DNA of 64,000 nucleotides from Diphasiastrum complanatum (lineage: Eukaryota > Streptophyta > Lycopodiopsida > Lycopodiales > Lycopodiaceae). This document shows positions 13,860-25,926 of this stretch, piece after piece. Made by a program: the position numbers and the translations under genes. Numbering within the stretch: the stretch's first letter is position 1; the number at the start of each line of letters is the position of its first letter. The stretch is taken from positions 11,421,999 to 11,485,998 of the forward strand of contig CM055111.1 of the NCBI GenBank assembly GCA_029204225.1. Reading direction: 5' to 3'. The notes under the pieces are model-generated. The model was not told the DNA's origin and did not search any database. It was given only the letters and a program-made list of their open reading frames with translations.

Positions 13860-14595
13860 ATGGCTCTTGATGGACTTCTGGTTCTACTTGAGCTAACTTT
13901 TGCGCTAAGACTTCTTTCGCTTTTGGCACCAAATTCAGGAACTCTCCCAATGAAATATTGATCTTGCTAGACAAAATATTCATGAGCAGTTCTGTTTCTA
14001 GTGCTTCCGGTTCAGCCATCTTGAAGGGTTCTTCATGATGATGTAACTGATTATTCATATCTGTACGTGAATTTCTTGGTGGCTGCAATGGTGAAGAACA
14101 AACTTCGGTTGTTGCTTTAGCAACTTCAAGCTCCTCTTCTTCTTGCAGATGTTTAATCCATTGTCTCATATCTTGATATCTTCTTCTTTTTGCATGAAGA
14201 TTGGGATAGACTCCAGATGTTGTTGGTATATTGTTCAATGGTATGAATCAATAGGTACTGGATCCACTACTGGTTCTTTTTGCTTCTGTGCTCTGGTGAC
14301 CACCATCAAAGGTATACTTGATTTATTCTGAGCTACTGGTCTTTGCTTGATTGTTATCAAATTTATAGCAATGCCCATAACCACAGTCACGACAGAATGG
14401 TACAAATTTTCTTTTATTTGGACATTTTGCAACTCTGTGATATTCTCCACATGCAAAGCATCCAAGCGGTGCTCTGATCCAATTTTTAGATGCTTGTTGT
14501 TGCACGGCAGCATAAATAGCATACTGTTCTAAAGATCCACCTTCTTGATCACTACCATAGTTCCATTGCTTAGCACTTCTGTATGTTGAAAATTG
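13860..14595 (-). pseudogene. gypsy Gag C-terminal / linker region with zinc finger
   Basis: On the minus strand a zinc-knuckle pair is visible: CFACGEYHRVAKC followed by FCRDCGYGHCY (14323-14505). It is followed by a linker ending ISLGEFLNLVPKAKEVLAQK (14238-13870), which resembles the segment before the protease in gypsy elements of the non-chromovirus type. The frame is broken at 14235. Upstream it is separated from the rest of Gag by the 873 bp insertion at 14596. Confidence 0.65.
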
Positions 14596-15468
14596 TCATT
14601 TCTCACTTGTCATTTTTTATTGTAAATAAAGATCAATCACAAGTACAATATTCATGATCTGATTTCACATGTGTGGAGCCTGTTCCCACGTGTGAAAGAA
14701 AGTACTTTTCATACTTGTAAATATCTATTTTGATTTTATATCAATCAAGTTAAGTGTGAACATGATATGACTAGTTTTTAATAGTCAAGTTGACTAGTCA
14801 CCTAGAAATTAGCTTATCCTTGCATGTGCATGAGTAAATGCTCCCACATGGCAAGTGGATGTTCACACGTGTGTATAGAGTTCTAGAAGATAAGAGTTGA
14901 ACATTTTTCTTAGATCCTATTTTGTAGAGAATATTCCTATATTATAGGAGACTAGCTCTTTGGATTTTAGCCATATTCTAGAAGGTCAACTTTGGATAAG
15001 GATCAAGGATGGATCAAATGGATAGATCTGAGGGATGTGGCACTCTTCACATGTGTGAAGAACTGCTGGACTGTACCAGACTCGTGGATGTACTCGATCC
15101 ATAAAAGGATCATCATTTTGCTAATGAGATTGATGAGACTTTTGCATTCTACACTTTTGTGAGATTTCTAGTCAATAGAATTGTGATTTTAATGAATGAT
15201 TGCTATCAAGAATCAAAGTACTTGTTGTTTCAGGTGCAGGCCGTACAGTGGACAGTACTCCACACGTGTGAGGCCACTTTCACTTGTTTATGAAGATTTG
15301 ATCCATTGCTCTTGCTTTAATCTAAGTGTAGTGAATCTAGATCAAGATCTAAAATGTAGAACTTGATAGATCCATTGATGAAGCAACCAATAACTCTCTA
15401 TGATTGTTAAGTACAATCATTAATGTCCTAAAACTATAATTTTATCACTGTACGGTTTTGGTTCCATC
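14596..15468. mobile_element. 873 bp insertion flanked by AAATTG repeats, possible solo LTR
   Basis: The gag coding signal is interrupted between 14595 and 15469, and the interruption is flanked by AAATTG direct repeats (14590-14595 and 15469-15474). Allowing two bases of overlap, the segment has TG..CA ends (TGTCATTTCTC to GGTTCCATCA), as expected of a solo LTR. It contains several near-palindromic CACGTGTG/CACACGTG words. No coding is seen. The exact duplication length is ambiguous because TG and AATTG overlap. Confidence 0.5.
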
Positions 15469-15474
15469 AAATTG

Positions 15475-15965
15475 GCAGGAGGAGCGGAGTGCTTTGGTGG
15501 GACAGGTAAAGCTAAACGTTCCGGGTATCCAAGAGCAGATTGTTGAGGTCTAGTTGCTGGATTTCCTCCATACTGTGGTTTTCGATATCCCATTTAGGCA
15601 TACCGTTGCTGAATTATTCGAGGATTGAAGTTGCAAAAAGCAGTCTCATGATCAGGCGAATTACACAAATAGCATACACTGATTTCCATTCGTTTTTTCA
15701 ATTGAGAACACTCATTCACTGTGTGATTTTTTGTACAAATAGAACACCAAACATTTTCCCTGGTAGGAAAGTCTTCGCAAACTTCTCAGGTTCCTTGTTT
15801 GCTTTTCCGAGAAAATCTTCCAACGCTTTGATCTTTTCATCAAATTGCGACTGAAACTTTTCCATCTGTTTTTGCTGGTTCTTTCTGAGTTTCTCGAACT
15901 CATTGAGCATCATTTCTGCAGTAGCGTTGGCATTTGTGGATGCAATAGTGGTGGATGTCGTAGTA
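15475..15965 (-). pseudogene. gypsy Gag N-terminal part with coiled coil and zinc finger
   Basis: On the minus strand, a Thr/Ser-rich stretch leads into a coiled coil (EMMLNEFEKLRKNQQKQMEK, 15913-15780). A double zinc finger follows in shifted frames, with Cys pairs around CSICTKNHTVNEC and CYLCNSPDHETAFC (about 15740-15610). It joins the zinc region at 14.3-14.5 kb once the insertion is discounted. The upstream edge is a T-rich tract at 15969-15993 abutting the Helentron helicase, so the 5' LTR of this gypsy element is missing. Confidence 0.65.
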
Positions 15966-15993
15966 GCAGTTTTTATTTTTTATTTTTTATTTT

Positions 15994-18472
15994 TCCCAAA
16001 ATAGTACTATTGAGCCTTCGACATTTACATTCATAAACACAAAACTAGAGCACCTACGTGCATTTGTTTTGAAACAAAAATTTGACCTACAACAACTTGA
16101 ACCAGATTCTACTAACATACATTATAAAACTAAAATTGATAAATACATCGCTCGTCCAAATACACATTCCGACCTCTGCTTAGCAGAATACATATCATGT
16201 TAACGCATTACCAATCAGAAAATTTTAAAATGTAGAACAACAAAAAATATTAGATTTGTTCACTACAATAGACATAAAGACCCAAACAATTTCTATCGTG
16301 AACAATGCTTCTATACAAGCCCTTCCATGAACCTAAAAACACAATAGTTAACCCACATTGTACGTATAAAGACGCCTACGATTTTCATTACAATTCATAC
16401 AAATAGCGGCAAGTTTAAGTACAACTTCCAAGCTATGTTTACTAATTGCACATCATGTACAACATGTACTACAACCATGACCACATCACAAACCTTAATG
16501 CAAAGCCTGCCAATTAGAGACGAGCAACAATGCGAATATAATGTTGAGCTTGACTTTTCATCCCTTTGCCAACTTCATTCAAGACAACCTTCATAAGAAA
16601 CTTGTAAATTTTTATACCCAATTACGGAAAACAATACGTACTTCGAAATCATCAGAAGCCTCAATCAAACACAACAATTGATCTTTGATGATATTATGCA
16701 ATTAAAACGACTTCAACCAAATGAACGCATTCATTTACTTTTAACTGACAGTGCAGACATTGGAAAAACATTCGCATTGCTACTTTTAGCTCAGAGATTG
16801 CTTTGACACTATTATAGATACCATTCCACAGATATCGAATTATCGAAGACTTTATTAATGGCATATACACCGGTAAAGCCGCATACAACATTCGTGGCAC
16901 TACCATTCATTCCGCACTGCATATACCTATAAATGCAAAAAATTTAACATCGTTGTCTGGTGACAAGCTCCAAGAACTAACTTCTAAATATCGTGACATA
17001 CAACTTGCCATATTTGATGAAATATCTTTGATAGGCCGTCATATTTTCCAATTCGTAATGAACGACTTTGATGAATAAAACATAGACCAGGCTCTTTTTT
17101 TGGAGATCTTGACGTAATAACTTGTGGTGATTTTTTTCAAATGGGCCCTGTTTTAGATGCATGAATTTTTAAATCGGATGATGCCTCTCTCAATGCATTC
17201 GAATTATTGTACTGGAATAAATTGTTGCATTGTTATGAATTAACACAAACAATGCGCCAAACTGATGACACATACATTGGGATATTGAATCGAATAAGAG
17301 AAGCCACTAAAACTGGCGAAGGCATTCACTGGATTAACCAACAATCTTATAAACCCATTTCGAATATGCCAAATAATACTTACCTGTGTCATACTTATAA
17401 AGAAATGGAAACACACTATGAACAAGCTTTTAAGCAAGCAGAGGGCACTAATTTTTACCTACATGCAAAGGACACACGCTCTTGCACATGTAGCAAATCA
17501 ATATCCACTCCTGAAAAACCAAGAAACATTGCTGGTTTATGGAAAACTATAGTTGTCAAAACAGGCATGCTTGTTGAATTATGTAGTTCAAACATCAATA
17601 TTGAAGATGGTCTTGTAAATGGTGTTGATGGTCTATTTCAAACAAAAACGACCACAATGGCAACTGATATTATTTGGATTCAATTTCTCGATTCACGCAT
17701 TGGCTAGAAAACACGACTTGCCCATAGTCACTTCTATACAATGAAACATATACCAAAAACATGGACACCAATTTACAAAGTTAGTAAAGAATTCCAAATA
17801 GGATCCTCATTTTTAAATACTATAACATGAAACCAGTTTCCTATACAACTTGCTGTTGCTCGTATTATACATCGTGCACAAGGTCTAATGATGGAAAATG
17901 TAATTTTCAATCCTACCGGAACCAACAAACATGGCTTGAGATATACAGCTCTATCTAGAATACGAAATATTAAAAATTTATATTTAACCACCCCCCTCCA
18001 TAATCAACATTTGAAAGTCGACCCATGTATTAGAAAAGAAATGCACCGCCTTCGCAATCATGCACATTGGCGCAATCAAATTCCTTTCATGGAGCACTTC
18101 AAAACTACACACCTTGTTATTCAATCTTTAAACATTGTCTCATTGCAAAAACATGAAATTGATATTTTAGTGGATTACAATTTGATGAGCTCAAATATCT
18201 TATGTTTCCAAGAAACAAGAAACCACAACCAAGCATCATACTTGACCAAGAATTTCCATGCCATACAAAATTATTGCTTCTCTGGCAAAACCATATACTA
18301 TGACCGTATGCAACAATTGCATTGTTATGACATGCACAATACAGATGTCGCAGAAATTATCAAAGCTTATTTCAATGTGCACAGACCATATAGTATGATT
18401 GTCTTACATTTTATCCAATTGTTATTAACAATTAACCATTTTCTTCCCTTTTATATGATACATCATTGGTAG
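15994..18472 (+). pseudogene. Helentron-type PIF1 helicase fused to EEP endonuclease, broken
   Basis: Three main frames, with stops, encode in order: the Helitron pre-helicase block (FVHYNRHKDPNNFYREQ, 16256-16306); a degenerate Walker A (TDSADIGKTFALLLL, about 16746); Walker B (IFDEISLIG, 17010); GDFFQMGPV (17130); TQTMRQTDDTYIGILNRIRE (17233); ELCSSNINIEDGLVNGVDG (17578); and motif VI TALSRIRNIKNLYL (17944). These are PIF1-family motifs. The same frame continues into an EEP-type domain from about 18,118 (IQSLNIVSL, ILCFQETRN) and stops at 18472, before the catalytic Asp-His end. A C-terminal EEP domain on the helicase is diagnostic of Helentrons (Helitron2). The HUH Rep domain that should precede it was not found; the left edge is the gypsy insertion. 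Confidence 0.8.
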
Positions 18473-18892
18473 TTGAATTACTATGAAGGAGGCCCACTTT
18501 CTGATAACCCACCTCCTCCACCCCTTTCCCCCCTTCTCCAAAACAAACACACACACACATACATAAAATATGTCTATTGTCAGCATGTTATTGCCATCAG
18601 ATCCCAACAATCCCACCCAGCTATTGATTATTTATAGAAAAAGAGATAGAAGTTGCCAACCAACCAAGATGCTATGATTTGTACATTAGGAATAAATAGC
18701 AGGATAGATCCACATGCTAGGACAAATGAATTTCATCAATGTATGTAATCATGAAAGTGCATAGATCTTGGAATACACAAGATGGGGAGGTATAAATCAT
18801 GTATTGAAAGTGTGTAGAGAAAACATGCTCTAACAATTTTTTATTTGAAGGCATGAAATCAATGTTCCATTGGAGTTGTCATTAAGAGAGGG
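18473..18892 (+). other. 3' internal end of a copia element, no gene
   Basis: No protein is recognisable. The last bases (TTGTCATTAAGAGAGGG) match the run into the polypurine tract of the copia element at 10.48-10.50 kb, so this is probably the decayed 3' internal part of a relative. Confidence 0.35.
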
Positions 18893-19147
18893 TGTTAGAA
18901 ACAATATAGTGTGATGCCAACTTTATTGCCTAATAATAGTAATGGGCTTGTGCACCTAGAAGTTACTATGCTAGGAAAATAGGCCAATGCGCTTTAATGT
19001 TTCCAAGTCAATCAAAGGGCCCTCCAAATAGGACTGAGGTTATTTGTGTGGAGGCATAGGCTCCTCCTCCTCTCTCTCACGTACAAATCATTCTGTATTC
19101 TCTTGGTATGGTGCAAGCTTATTGAATACAAGCATTGTGGTTGTTCT

Positions 19148-19222
<75 letters not shown>

Positions 19223-19300
19223 CTATGGATTGAATCTACTACACGCTCTGAGTTCTACACCGACCAATTTAGCAACTTTTGAATTTGAAACCCAAATAAC
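18893..19300 (+). mobile_element. copia-type LTR (right end approximate) containing a CT tract
   Basis: Starts TGTTAGAAACAATATAG right after the polypurine tract TAAGAGAGGG, closely matching the start and upstream context of the LTR at 10501. Both contain a CT tract in a similar place, here expanded to 66 bp. No downstream LTR was identified and the right end is a guess. Confidence 0.5.
19155..19220. repeat. (TC)33 microsatellite inside the copia LTR
   Basis: A pure TC run. The related LTR at 10501 has only about 8 repeats in the equivalent spot, so this is an expansion. Confidence 0.95.
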
Positions 19301-21490
19301 AGACTTATACATGGGCATTGAGGAGAAAGCTATTTTTATCTATTACGTTGATGACACTAAAGTCGAGACATACCCTATATCCCAAAATCAACCAAAAAAT
19401 GACGTCCAAAGCAATTTCATTGGTTGTTTTGGTGGCAATGAGAATTGTCGAATAGTTGAATTCCCAAACAAAGGCGTGCACCACCTCATTTGTAGATTTT
19501 GACATAATGGCCATTCATTCAAAGATTCCCCAAACAGACTCGTAACCATTGAGGCCAATAGCAGAACAAATGCATTGATGAAATGATTGAAGCGCCAATA
19601 TATGTATAGACAAGGGAACAAAAAAGAAGATGGAGACAATCGTTGAACCAATTTTTGAGAAAAGACAATCAAGACGACACTTAATTCATTCATTGGAGCC
19701 TAAAGAAAACGACAAATAGTGATACAAAAGTAGCTCTTGACGACAAAGTTTTAAAAGGGGAGAGTCTTGTTGACAAACATAATCCATACTTCTCTATTTT
19801 GACCGTTACTAGTGGACAAACAAATTTTATTACATTTAATAAGCCCCAAAGTGCTATTTTGAATGGTTCCTAATGTGGGTCCTAATTTTTGAATTTCATA
19901 TTTCCCTCCAACCAAATTGAAGAGAGGTAGCTTTTGCTTACTACATATATAGCCACTAAGGCTATTCAGTTTTTTAGTTCTGATGATTTGGAGTCTTGAG
20001 CTTCTTGCAATTTTGGATATTTTAGTTGGAAATCTGCTTGAGCTATTGGCTGCCATTCATATTCATTCAATTTTGTAGTTGGAGAATGCTTTGTAAATGC
20101 TTGTTGTCTTATACCTCATTTGATACCAATATCTGTGAATGAGTTCATAACATGCACCTTTACAAACTACATAACACACACCTCTACAAACTATCCATAT
20201 TGAAGAAATGAAGAATATTGAAATATAAACGTGCTAGGTTGGTTATCCATGCAATCATGGCATGCTACAATAAGGGCAAATCCCTAAAGAAATTGATGAC
20301 TTATTCAGTTGACCAAGAGGAACTTATCATAAAGCAATGCAACACTTTTGGGCAGTCATGTCACACAAACAAACTTTCCTTGTCTTCTGAAAAACAATCA
20401 ATGGTCACTAGAAAATTTTTGTTGACACATATATGCCCATTTTTTGGGACCAAAATTTGAATCCCCTATAAACTCTTATGAAATAAATGATTACTCTTGG
20501 AATTTATTTTTGTGTACTGAAAAAGTACTCGCTCTACTCTGTGGCTCACCAAAGAAACAAGCAACAAATCAAACCAAGTTAGAGGATCTCAAGGATATTC
20601 AAGAGCACAACTACATGCATATTGCTTCAAAATCTTTACTGTGGATATGAATTGGCTTGGATGTGGAAACAATCAAACCAAACAAAGATTACAACAAACG
20701 TATGCTCTACAGTCGAGATATATTTGAAAACTTCATGAAACCATAAATTCTATGCCAATAGTTCTCTACAGATATTGGGGAGTTTTTTTCTAATAAGAAT
20801 CAGGCTGGTCGCCCATAAGAATTTTCTCATTTTAAAGTTCCAGAGAGTTCTAGCGGTCGTACATGAAGCCAGGAGCTGGCTGCAAAGACCATGCTGGATG
20901 GGATTAGACCAATCAAATATCTATAGACTAGACTATTAGGACATTTTGCATCAAATCTTAGTTCCATCAAGATCTAAATCATCATACAATCCACATCAAC
21001 TTTCAAAGGGATCTCCCCCAGCATCCAGCCACCTGCAAACTACGTACATACATTAAGAGGAATAATTTTTGAGTGACATGATTGTATTGCACATAAAAAG
21101 TGGCCAACAGAATGTTCAAGAAGTTGCAACTAGCAAATGAAAAATTCAAAAAGCTTCAGAATGGTGCATGCAGGCTGTTTGGCACCGATACCATGTAGAT
21201 ATTGAAGCGGACTAAATATTTCAGACCTGGGAAATTTGACTCTCAGATAAATGAGCAACAAGCAGCCATCTCTGTCGGCTGCCCAAAACAAAGAACTATA
21301 TGTGAACATTACTACGGAAAGGTGGGGTAATCTTTTGGTAGGAGGGAGTTGCAAGGCTCGTGGCAAGCCACTGCAGCAGAACCAGCAAAGGTAAATTGAA
21401 AGACACAATAGGTAGTGGAACTCTGGGATCCACAACATCCTCTCAAAGACTCCTCAAGTTTCCAACCATCACCCTCAGCTCTGATACTAC
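19301..21490. other. unassigned; several ORFs without recognised domains
   Basis: ORFs of 60-100 codons occur on both strands (for example 19751-20056 minus and 20218-20460 plus) but none shows a motif I can name. TGGTATCA-like words on the minus strand near 20,120 and 21,478 resemble tRNA-Met primer-binding sites, but no LTR can be paired with them. Confidence 0.3.
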
Positions 21491-24375
21491 TACCTCCTAG
21501 GAATCTTCTTCCTCGAGTCTGTATGCAGTCCTAATCTGTAAACGATAAACCATCAACAACCACTCAACCTTCACCTGCGCTAGGTAGAATTTAAGAGTGG
21601 CCCTTGCCTCGCTTAATAAAATGATCAATTGGGTAAAAGAAATTACGACTGGACTTGAGACTTTCAAAACTTTCACCATTGTTAAATGCAACTAAAGAAA
21701 TACTTACTTGCATGGCTGATTAAGACACTATGTAAAACCACACAAAATGCGTTCAACAAGCAACTGTCAAATAAACACAACTAAGATGCTTGCACACTTT
21801 ATAGAGGCAAGTATCTTGATTTTTTGGCATGCATGATGATTGGAATATTTGCTCTTATAAACATGTTTTAACTCATTGGCAGCAATTCTTATAGAGCTGA
21901 TAGGAACAGCCTAGTTGCTGACCTGTCCACTGTCCTAGGCTCCTAGCATCAAGGAGCTGCTAAAAAGGGTTGTGGCAGCCTTATTCGCATAGTTAGTTAG
22001 GGATTTAATGATTCATCTGTCCTACAGCCACACTGATTTAGAGGAGGAGAATCTCTTCTCGCCTACAGCCACAACCTCCTTTTTGGCAAAAAGCCCTTCC
22101 TTTTTGTTGCAACTCATTCTCCTACAGCCAGAATCCTATCTTTGTAAGCAGAGAATTGCTCCTTGTTTCACTTGAAACAGCTTGTTTCCTTACAAGGAAA
22201 GATGAACCTTTTTGCAACCAGCAAGTAGCAGCAAAGGTACTCTCTTGATCGACATCCTCTTTTGGCTGATGATGAATCACAACCTAAGGCAGTGATGGTT
22301 CTATTTTGCTAGTCATGCTCCACTCTAGACCTACTAGCTAAAGAGTTCTCCAACTTTTCCCTCATCGGGTTTCTCCTTTTTTCCATTGTCCACACCACCA
22401 TTGTTGTAAGGAGAAGAAGCCCCTATGCTTGGCATGTTAATCTTTGGCCTCCAATTGTCTGTATACAAGTGTCAACCTTTGCAAGTTAATCTGGAGTTCT
22501 TGTGCCAAGTGCATGTGTTGCAAGTTAGTCTTTTGTTTATATTTGTCCAAATACTGGTTAGTTGGAATGCTATAATTTAGGTGTGCACGTTAAATTAGAT
22601 GTGTGTGTTAAGTAGGTGGATCAGCCATGTCAGAGTCCCATAAGAGGGGGAGGGATGGGTACATTGAATTTGATTCTCTGTGGGTCCACTAGGTAGTTTT
22701 AAAACTTGACCTTCATACAAGGTTAGGGAAAAGAAGAAGACTGTGTGTTTTAAAGTTCATAAATCATGCACATAACGAGATCAACATATTCTTTAGAATG
22801 TTTTCTTTGATATCCTGAAAATAATTACCTGGTCTTCAGGATTCTTGTTTGATGAGAAGTTTTCACTTAGGAGGCCTTGAGAATTCTTCTAGAGTTCCCA
22901 CTTTAGAAAGTGCTTGTGCTAGGAAAGACCTGAAGATTTCTTTCAGAGCTCCCACTAGGGGCATTACTTGAAATAATAAATCCAGCTCCCTTAAATGATG
23001 AGAGTTGTACCAGAGCCATGAAGTTATTGAAGAAGATCCAACTCTGAAAGTCAGGCTCCTGCAAGATAAGAGTCTCTCCAAGCAGTCACGGTGCTGAAGG
23101 TCAACATAGTCAATCTTCTAGAATTAATTCTTGAAGGCTTGGCTGCTACTTCAAAGGTGGAAGCTTGCTGTCAATAGATAGATTTTCGATTATCAAGACT
23201 GTTGATCATTTTTTTTGGTTTTATAAATATTCCAAAATGTACTTATATTGCAAATTCTAACATGTTCAAGTGAGTTTCTAAGTAGAGGAAGTCTGTGACT
23301 GGTCCCACAAACCATCATGATGTTACACCTTTCTTACCTTTGCATTTTGTTTATGAGATTTCTTTTGAGATCAGTCACAATCAATACACAAACATACATA
23401 ATAATAGTCTTGATCAAATAAGCAACAACAAAAAGCTTGACTATTCAAAGTACATGGATAGTACAAAAAATGTAATTTTACAGAAATAGTCGATCCAAAA
23501 CTTAACTTGCATGTGCCCAAACCAAATAAAGCTCCTTTTCAAGAGCGATCAAACACATGGCCTCCCTCTTTAGCTGTAAAAAGGACTCCTGAAATTCCAA
23601 AGTCAAGCATCAGAATCAAACAGTTTTGGGAGAAGCATGTGCTAATTCTCCAGTTGATCAAGCGAAAAACGATGTCTTTCTAAATGACTGAAACTCCTTG
23701 CATGTTGAAAGCTCTTCCATGACATTACAAAATTTTGCTAACTATGTAAAAAGCTTCCAATAAACAGTACAGGACTGCACAATTGTGGATCTGCATCCAA
23801 AAACAGTGTAGATGAGAATTCCAAAGATAAATTATCCGATCATTGACACCTGGTTTAGCAAGATTTCATCAACAAGTAAAAACTCCTTGGCCTTCCAAAA
23901 GAGTTACTGCAATGATGGACGTCTTTTAGCAGCTATCATATTTGTAAGCTCGACCACAGAGAGCCATAATTTGTGCCTTTGTACAATCTACAACCAAGAA
24001 ATATGTGTTAGCTAGAATACAATGCCAAGGTCAACCGACAAGATAGATTTCTTCAGATGCATTATGGACCAAGTACAAGGAATTTTAAGATCCAAAGAAA
24101 ACTGAAAAAGCAGTCATTTCCACTCTTAGCCATACTTTCCTCCTCATGGCAAGTCCGATTTTACACAACTGGCTACACACAGGATCTTCCTCGGCAACAA
24201 CTCTTCATCCAGTTGCAATCACATGCACTTTCATTGGCAAGCAACAAAACATTTGGTAGGGCAACTTCTATAACCACATTTTCAGAGGTGTTGAATAAAG
24301 TCATTCTGTAATAACCACGCAATACATCCAGTAGAGGAAACTATCCCACGATATGATAGTCAAACAGATCTGTTT
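21491..24375. other. no gene recognised
   Basis: AT-rich sequence with short ORFs only. A purine tract (AAGAGGGGGAGGG) at about 22,647 and a minus-strand TGTTAGAATTTG near 23,270 hint at LTR debris but could not be tied to a second terminus. Confidence 0.3.
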
Positions 24376-24726
24376 GCTGTGTGGGAGCCATAGTCCCTGT
24401 GCCGGAGCGGAACATGTTCCAGAACGTGTTCCATTCTGGAACAGACCTAAATGTTTTTAGTACATAGTACATAGTACATACCATAGATGCAGCGGAATGT
24501 TCCAGACTGCTTATTACATATTTATTTATTTATTTATTTTTTAATTTAAACTAAACATCAAAAAAGACCTTTAAAAAACAGATTTTAAGCATTGAATTTT
24601 TTTTCTATTTTAAACCTTGAAATTAGACACTAACGCTTTAAATCATTTTAGTACACTATAAAACCCAAGAAAAAAAAGCTAAACAAACCACCAAAAAAAT
24701 AGACGGTTTTTGGCGCACGTTCCAGG

Positions 24727-24777
24727 AAACCCTAATTGAATTTCCCGGAATGCATTCCAGAAATTCAATTAGGGTTT
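24727..24777. repeat. 18 bp perfect inverted repeat (hairpin)
   Basis: Arms 24727-24744 and 24760-24777 are exact reverse complements (AAACCCTAATTGAATTTC), with a 15-base loop that is itself centred on GGAATGCATTCC. Confidence 0.9.
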
Positions 24778-24895
24778 TTCATATGTTGAATTGCAAAGTT
24801 GTTGAATGCAGCTCAGCTTTTTCATATGTTGAATTGCAAAGTTGTTTCAGAACATACCTCAGCTTTTTCATATGTTAAATTGAAATTTTTTTATA
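24775..24895. repeat. three-copy minisatellite, period ~43-46 bp
   Basis: Three consecutive units begin TTTTTCATATGTTGAATTGC at 24775, 24818 and 24864. The third is diverged and truncated. Confidence 0.85.
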
Positions 24896-25340
24896 AAACT
24901 GCAGATCCAGTAGCAGTCAATGAACAAAACAAATCTGTGTGTACATTACAAATGCGATCCCCCAGTTATGTTTCATCATATGTGTGAAAATGTAATCCTT
25001 GTGGGGGTGACACTGATCTTATAGAAAAGGTAGTGCACTTCATTATGAGAGTGAGGCCAGTACAAATTTGTGTCTAAGTGATGAGAACAAAAATGGCAAT
25101 GGCTGCATGAGTAGTAGTATGAACAAGCCCTCATAACAGCTTTTGAATCTCTCAATGTAACTTGTTTCTCTCAAAGCTGCACAACGATCGAAGAGGGGAG
25201 GAAGAAAAGGAACAAAAAACAAAGAAACCTGTTTTTATATCAGTTTTTTAAGATGTTTTGGGGCAGTGCATTCCAGAACGTCCTGTTCGTTCCGACCCCA
25301 AAATCCTCGGAACGAGTTTCTGAGGTGGGAGCACACAGCC

Positions 25341-25728
25341 ATGACAAGGGCATAGATAAATAGCCAATGCTTCTCTCATAGTTCCAACAAATCTTGAATG
25401 TAATGTATCAATGCAAAATAACAAAGCTTGCTAAGAAAACCCTGCTGAACCAAAAAGTCAAACAAACTGTAAACCCAACACGAAGCTGAAAAGAGAGCAG
25501 GAAAATGAGAATGCAAAAGAAAGCAAAGCCTCCTCAAAAATGCATTGCAACTTGCAAGCAACTAAGATGGAACAACACTGACAGAATCAGGGCACTATTT
25601 CAAAGATTAAGAGCATACTAATCAAGTTAAGAAAAGAAAGGATAAAAAACTTTGAAGAAACCCCAAATGGAAAGTGTTGGATAAAACAAAGGCAATTGCG
25701 TACTTCCATGATAAAACAGCCATGCCTA
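25341..25728. other. no gene seen
   Basis: AT-rich stretch with one short minus-strand ORF (25376-25561) of no recognisable type. Confidence 0.4.
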
Positions 25729-25900
25729 ATAACTTATATTTCGTTATTCTTTAAGCTCCACCCACCACCCCCACAAGTTAAGGGGTCCAAGCTTCATTTT
25801 AGATCTTTCTCTAGAACTCATTGACTAGGAGAGGGCCCTAGGGCAGCAGTAGAGGGCTTTTTTTTGTAGTGCATTAGTATATAATTTCTCTATTTTAGTA
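25729..25900 (+). mobile_element. copia 5' LTR remnant, pairs with 30.7 kb
   Basis: The start (TAACTTATATTTCGTTATTC) and following pattern of C-rich tract, AAG.GGTCCAAG and TCTTTCTCTAGAACT match the sequence at 30717-30880 in the same order and orientation. These are the two LTR remnants of one decayed copia element. Confidence 0.55.
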
Positions 25901-25926
25901 TTTGGGACAACAAATATAAAGTTTCA

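Larger units (their letters stand above)
24376..25340. repeat. non-coding repeat with GGAACG/CGTTCC palindromes at both ends
   Basis: Both ends carry clustered near-palindromes (GGAACATGTTCC and GAACGTGTTC at 24405-24450; CCAGAACGTCCTGTTCGTTCC and GGAACGAGTTTC at 25275-25320). Next to the left cluster is TACATAGTACATACCATAGA, a word shared with the repeat at 26.7 kb. The outer edges both include TGGGAGC. The middle is AT-rich and holds a hairpin and a minisatellite. It may be a non-autonomous transposon; no transposase is present. Confidence 0.4.

Noticed and set aside
17240-17437. Minus-strand ORF opposite the helicase
   Set aside because: Shadow of the PIF1 helicase coding strand.
20117-20130. 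Minus-strand TTGGTATCAAA resembling a primer-binding site
   Set aside because: No LTR end adjoins it and the match to tRNA-Met is short.
21478-21489. Minus-strand TAGTATCAGAGC, 11 of 12 to the tRNA-Met site
   Set aside because: The base before it is not an LTR CA end and no paired LTR was found; possible old element but not supportable.
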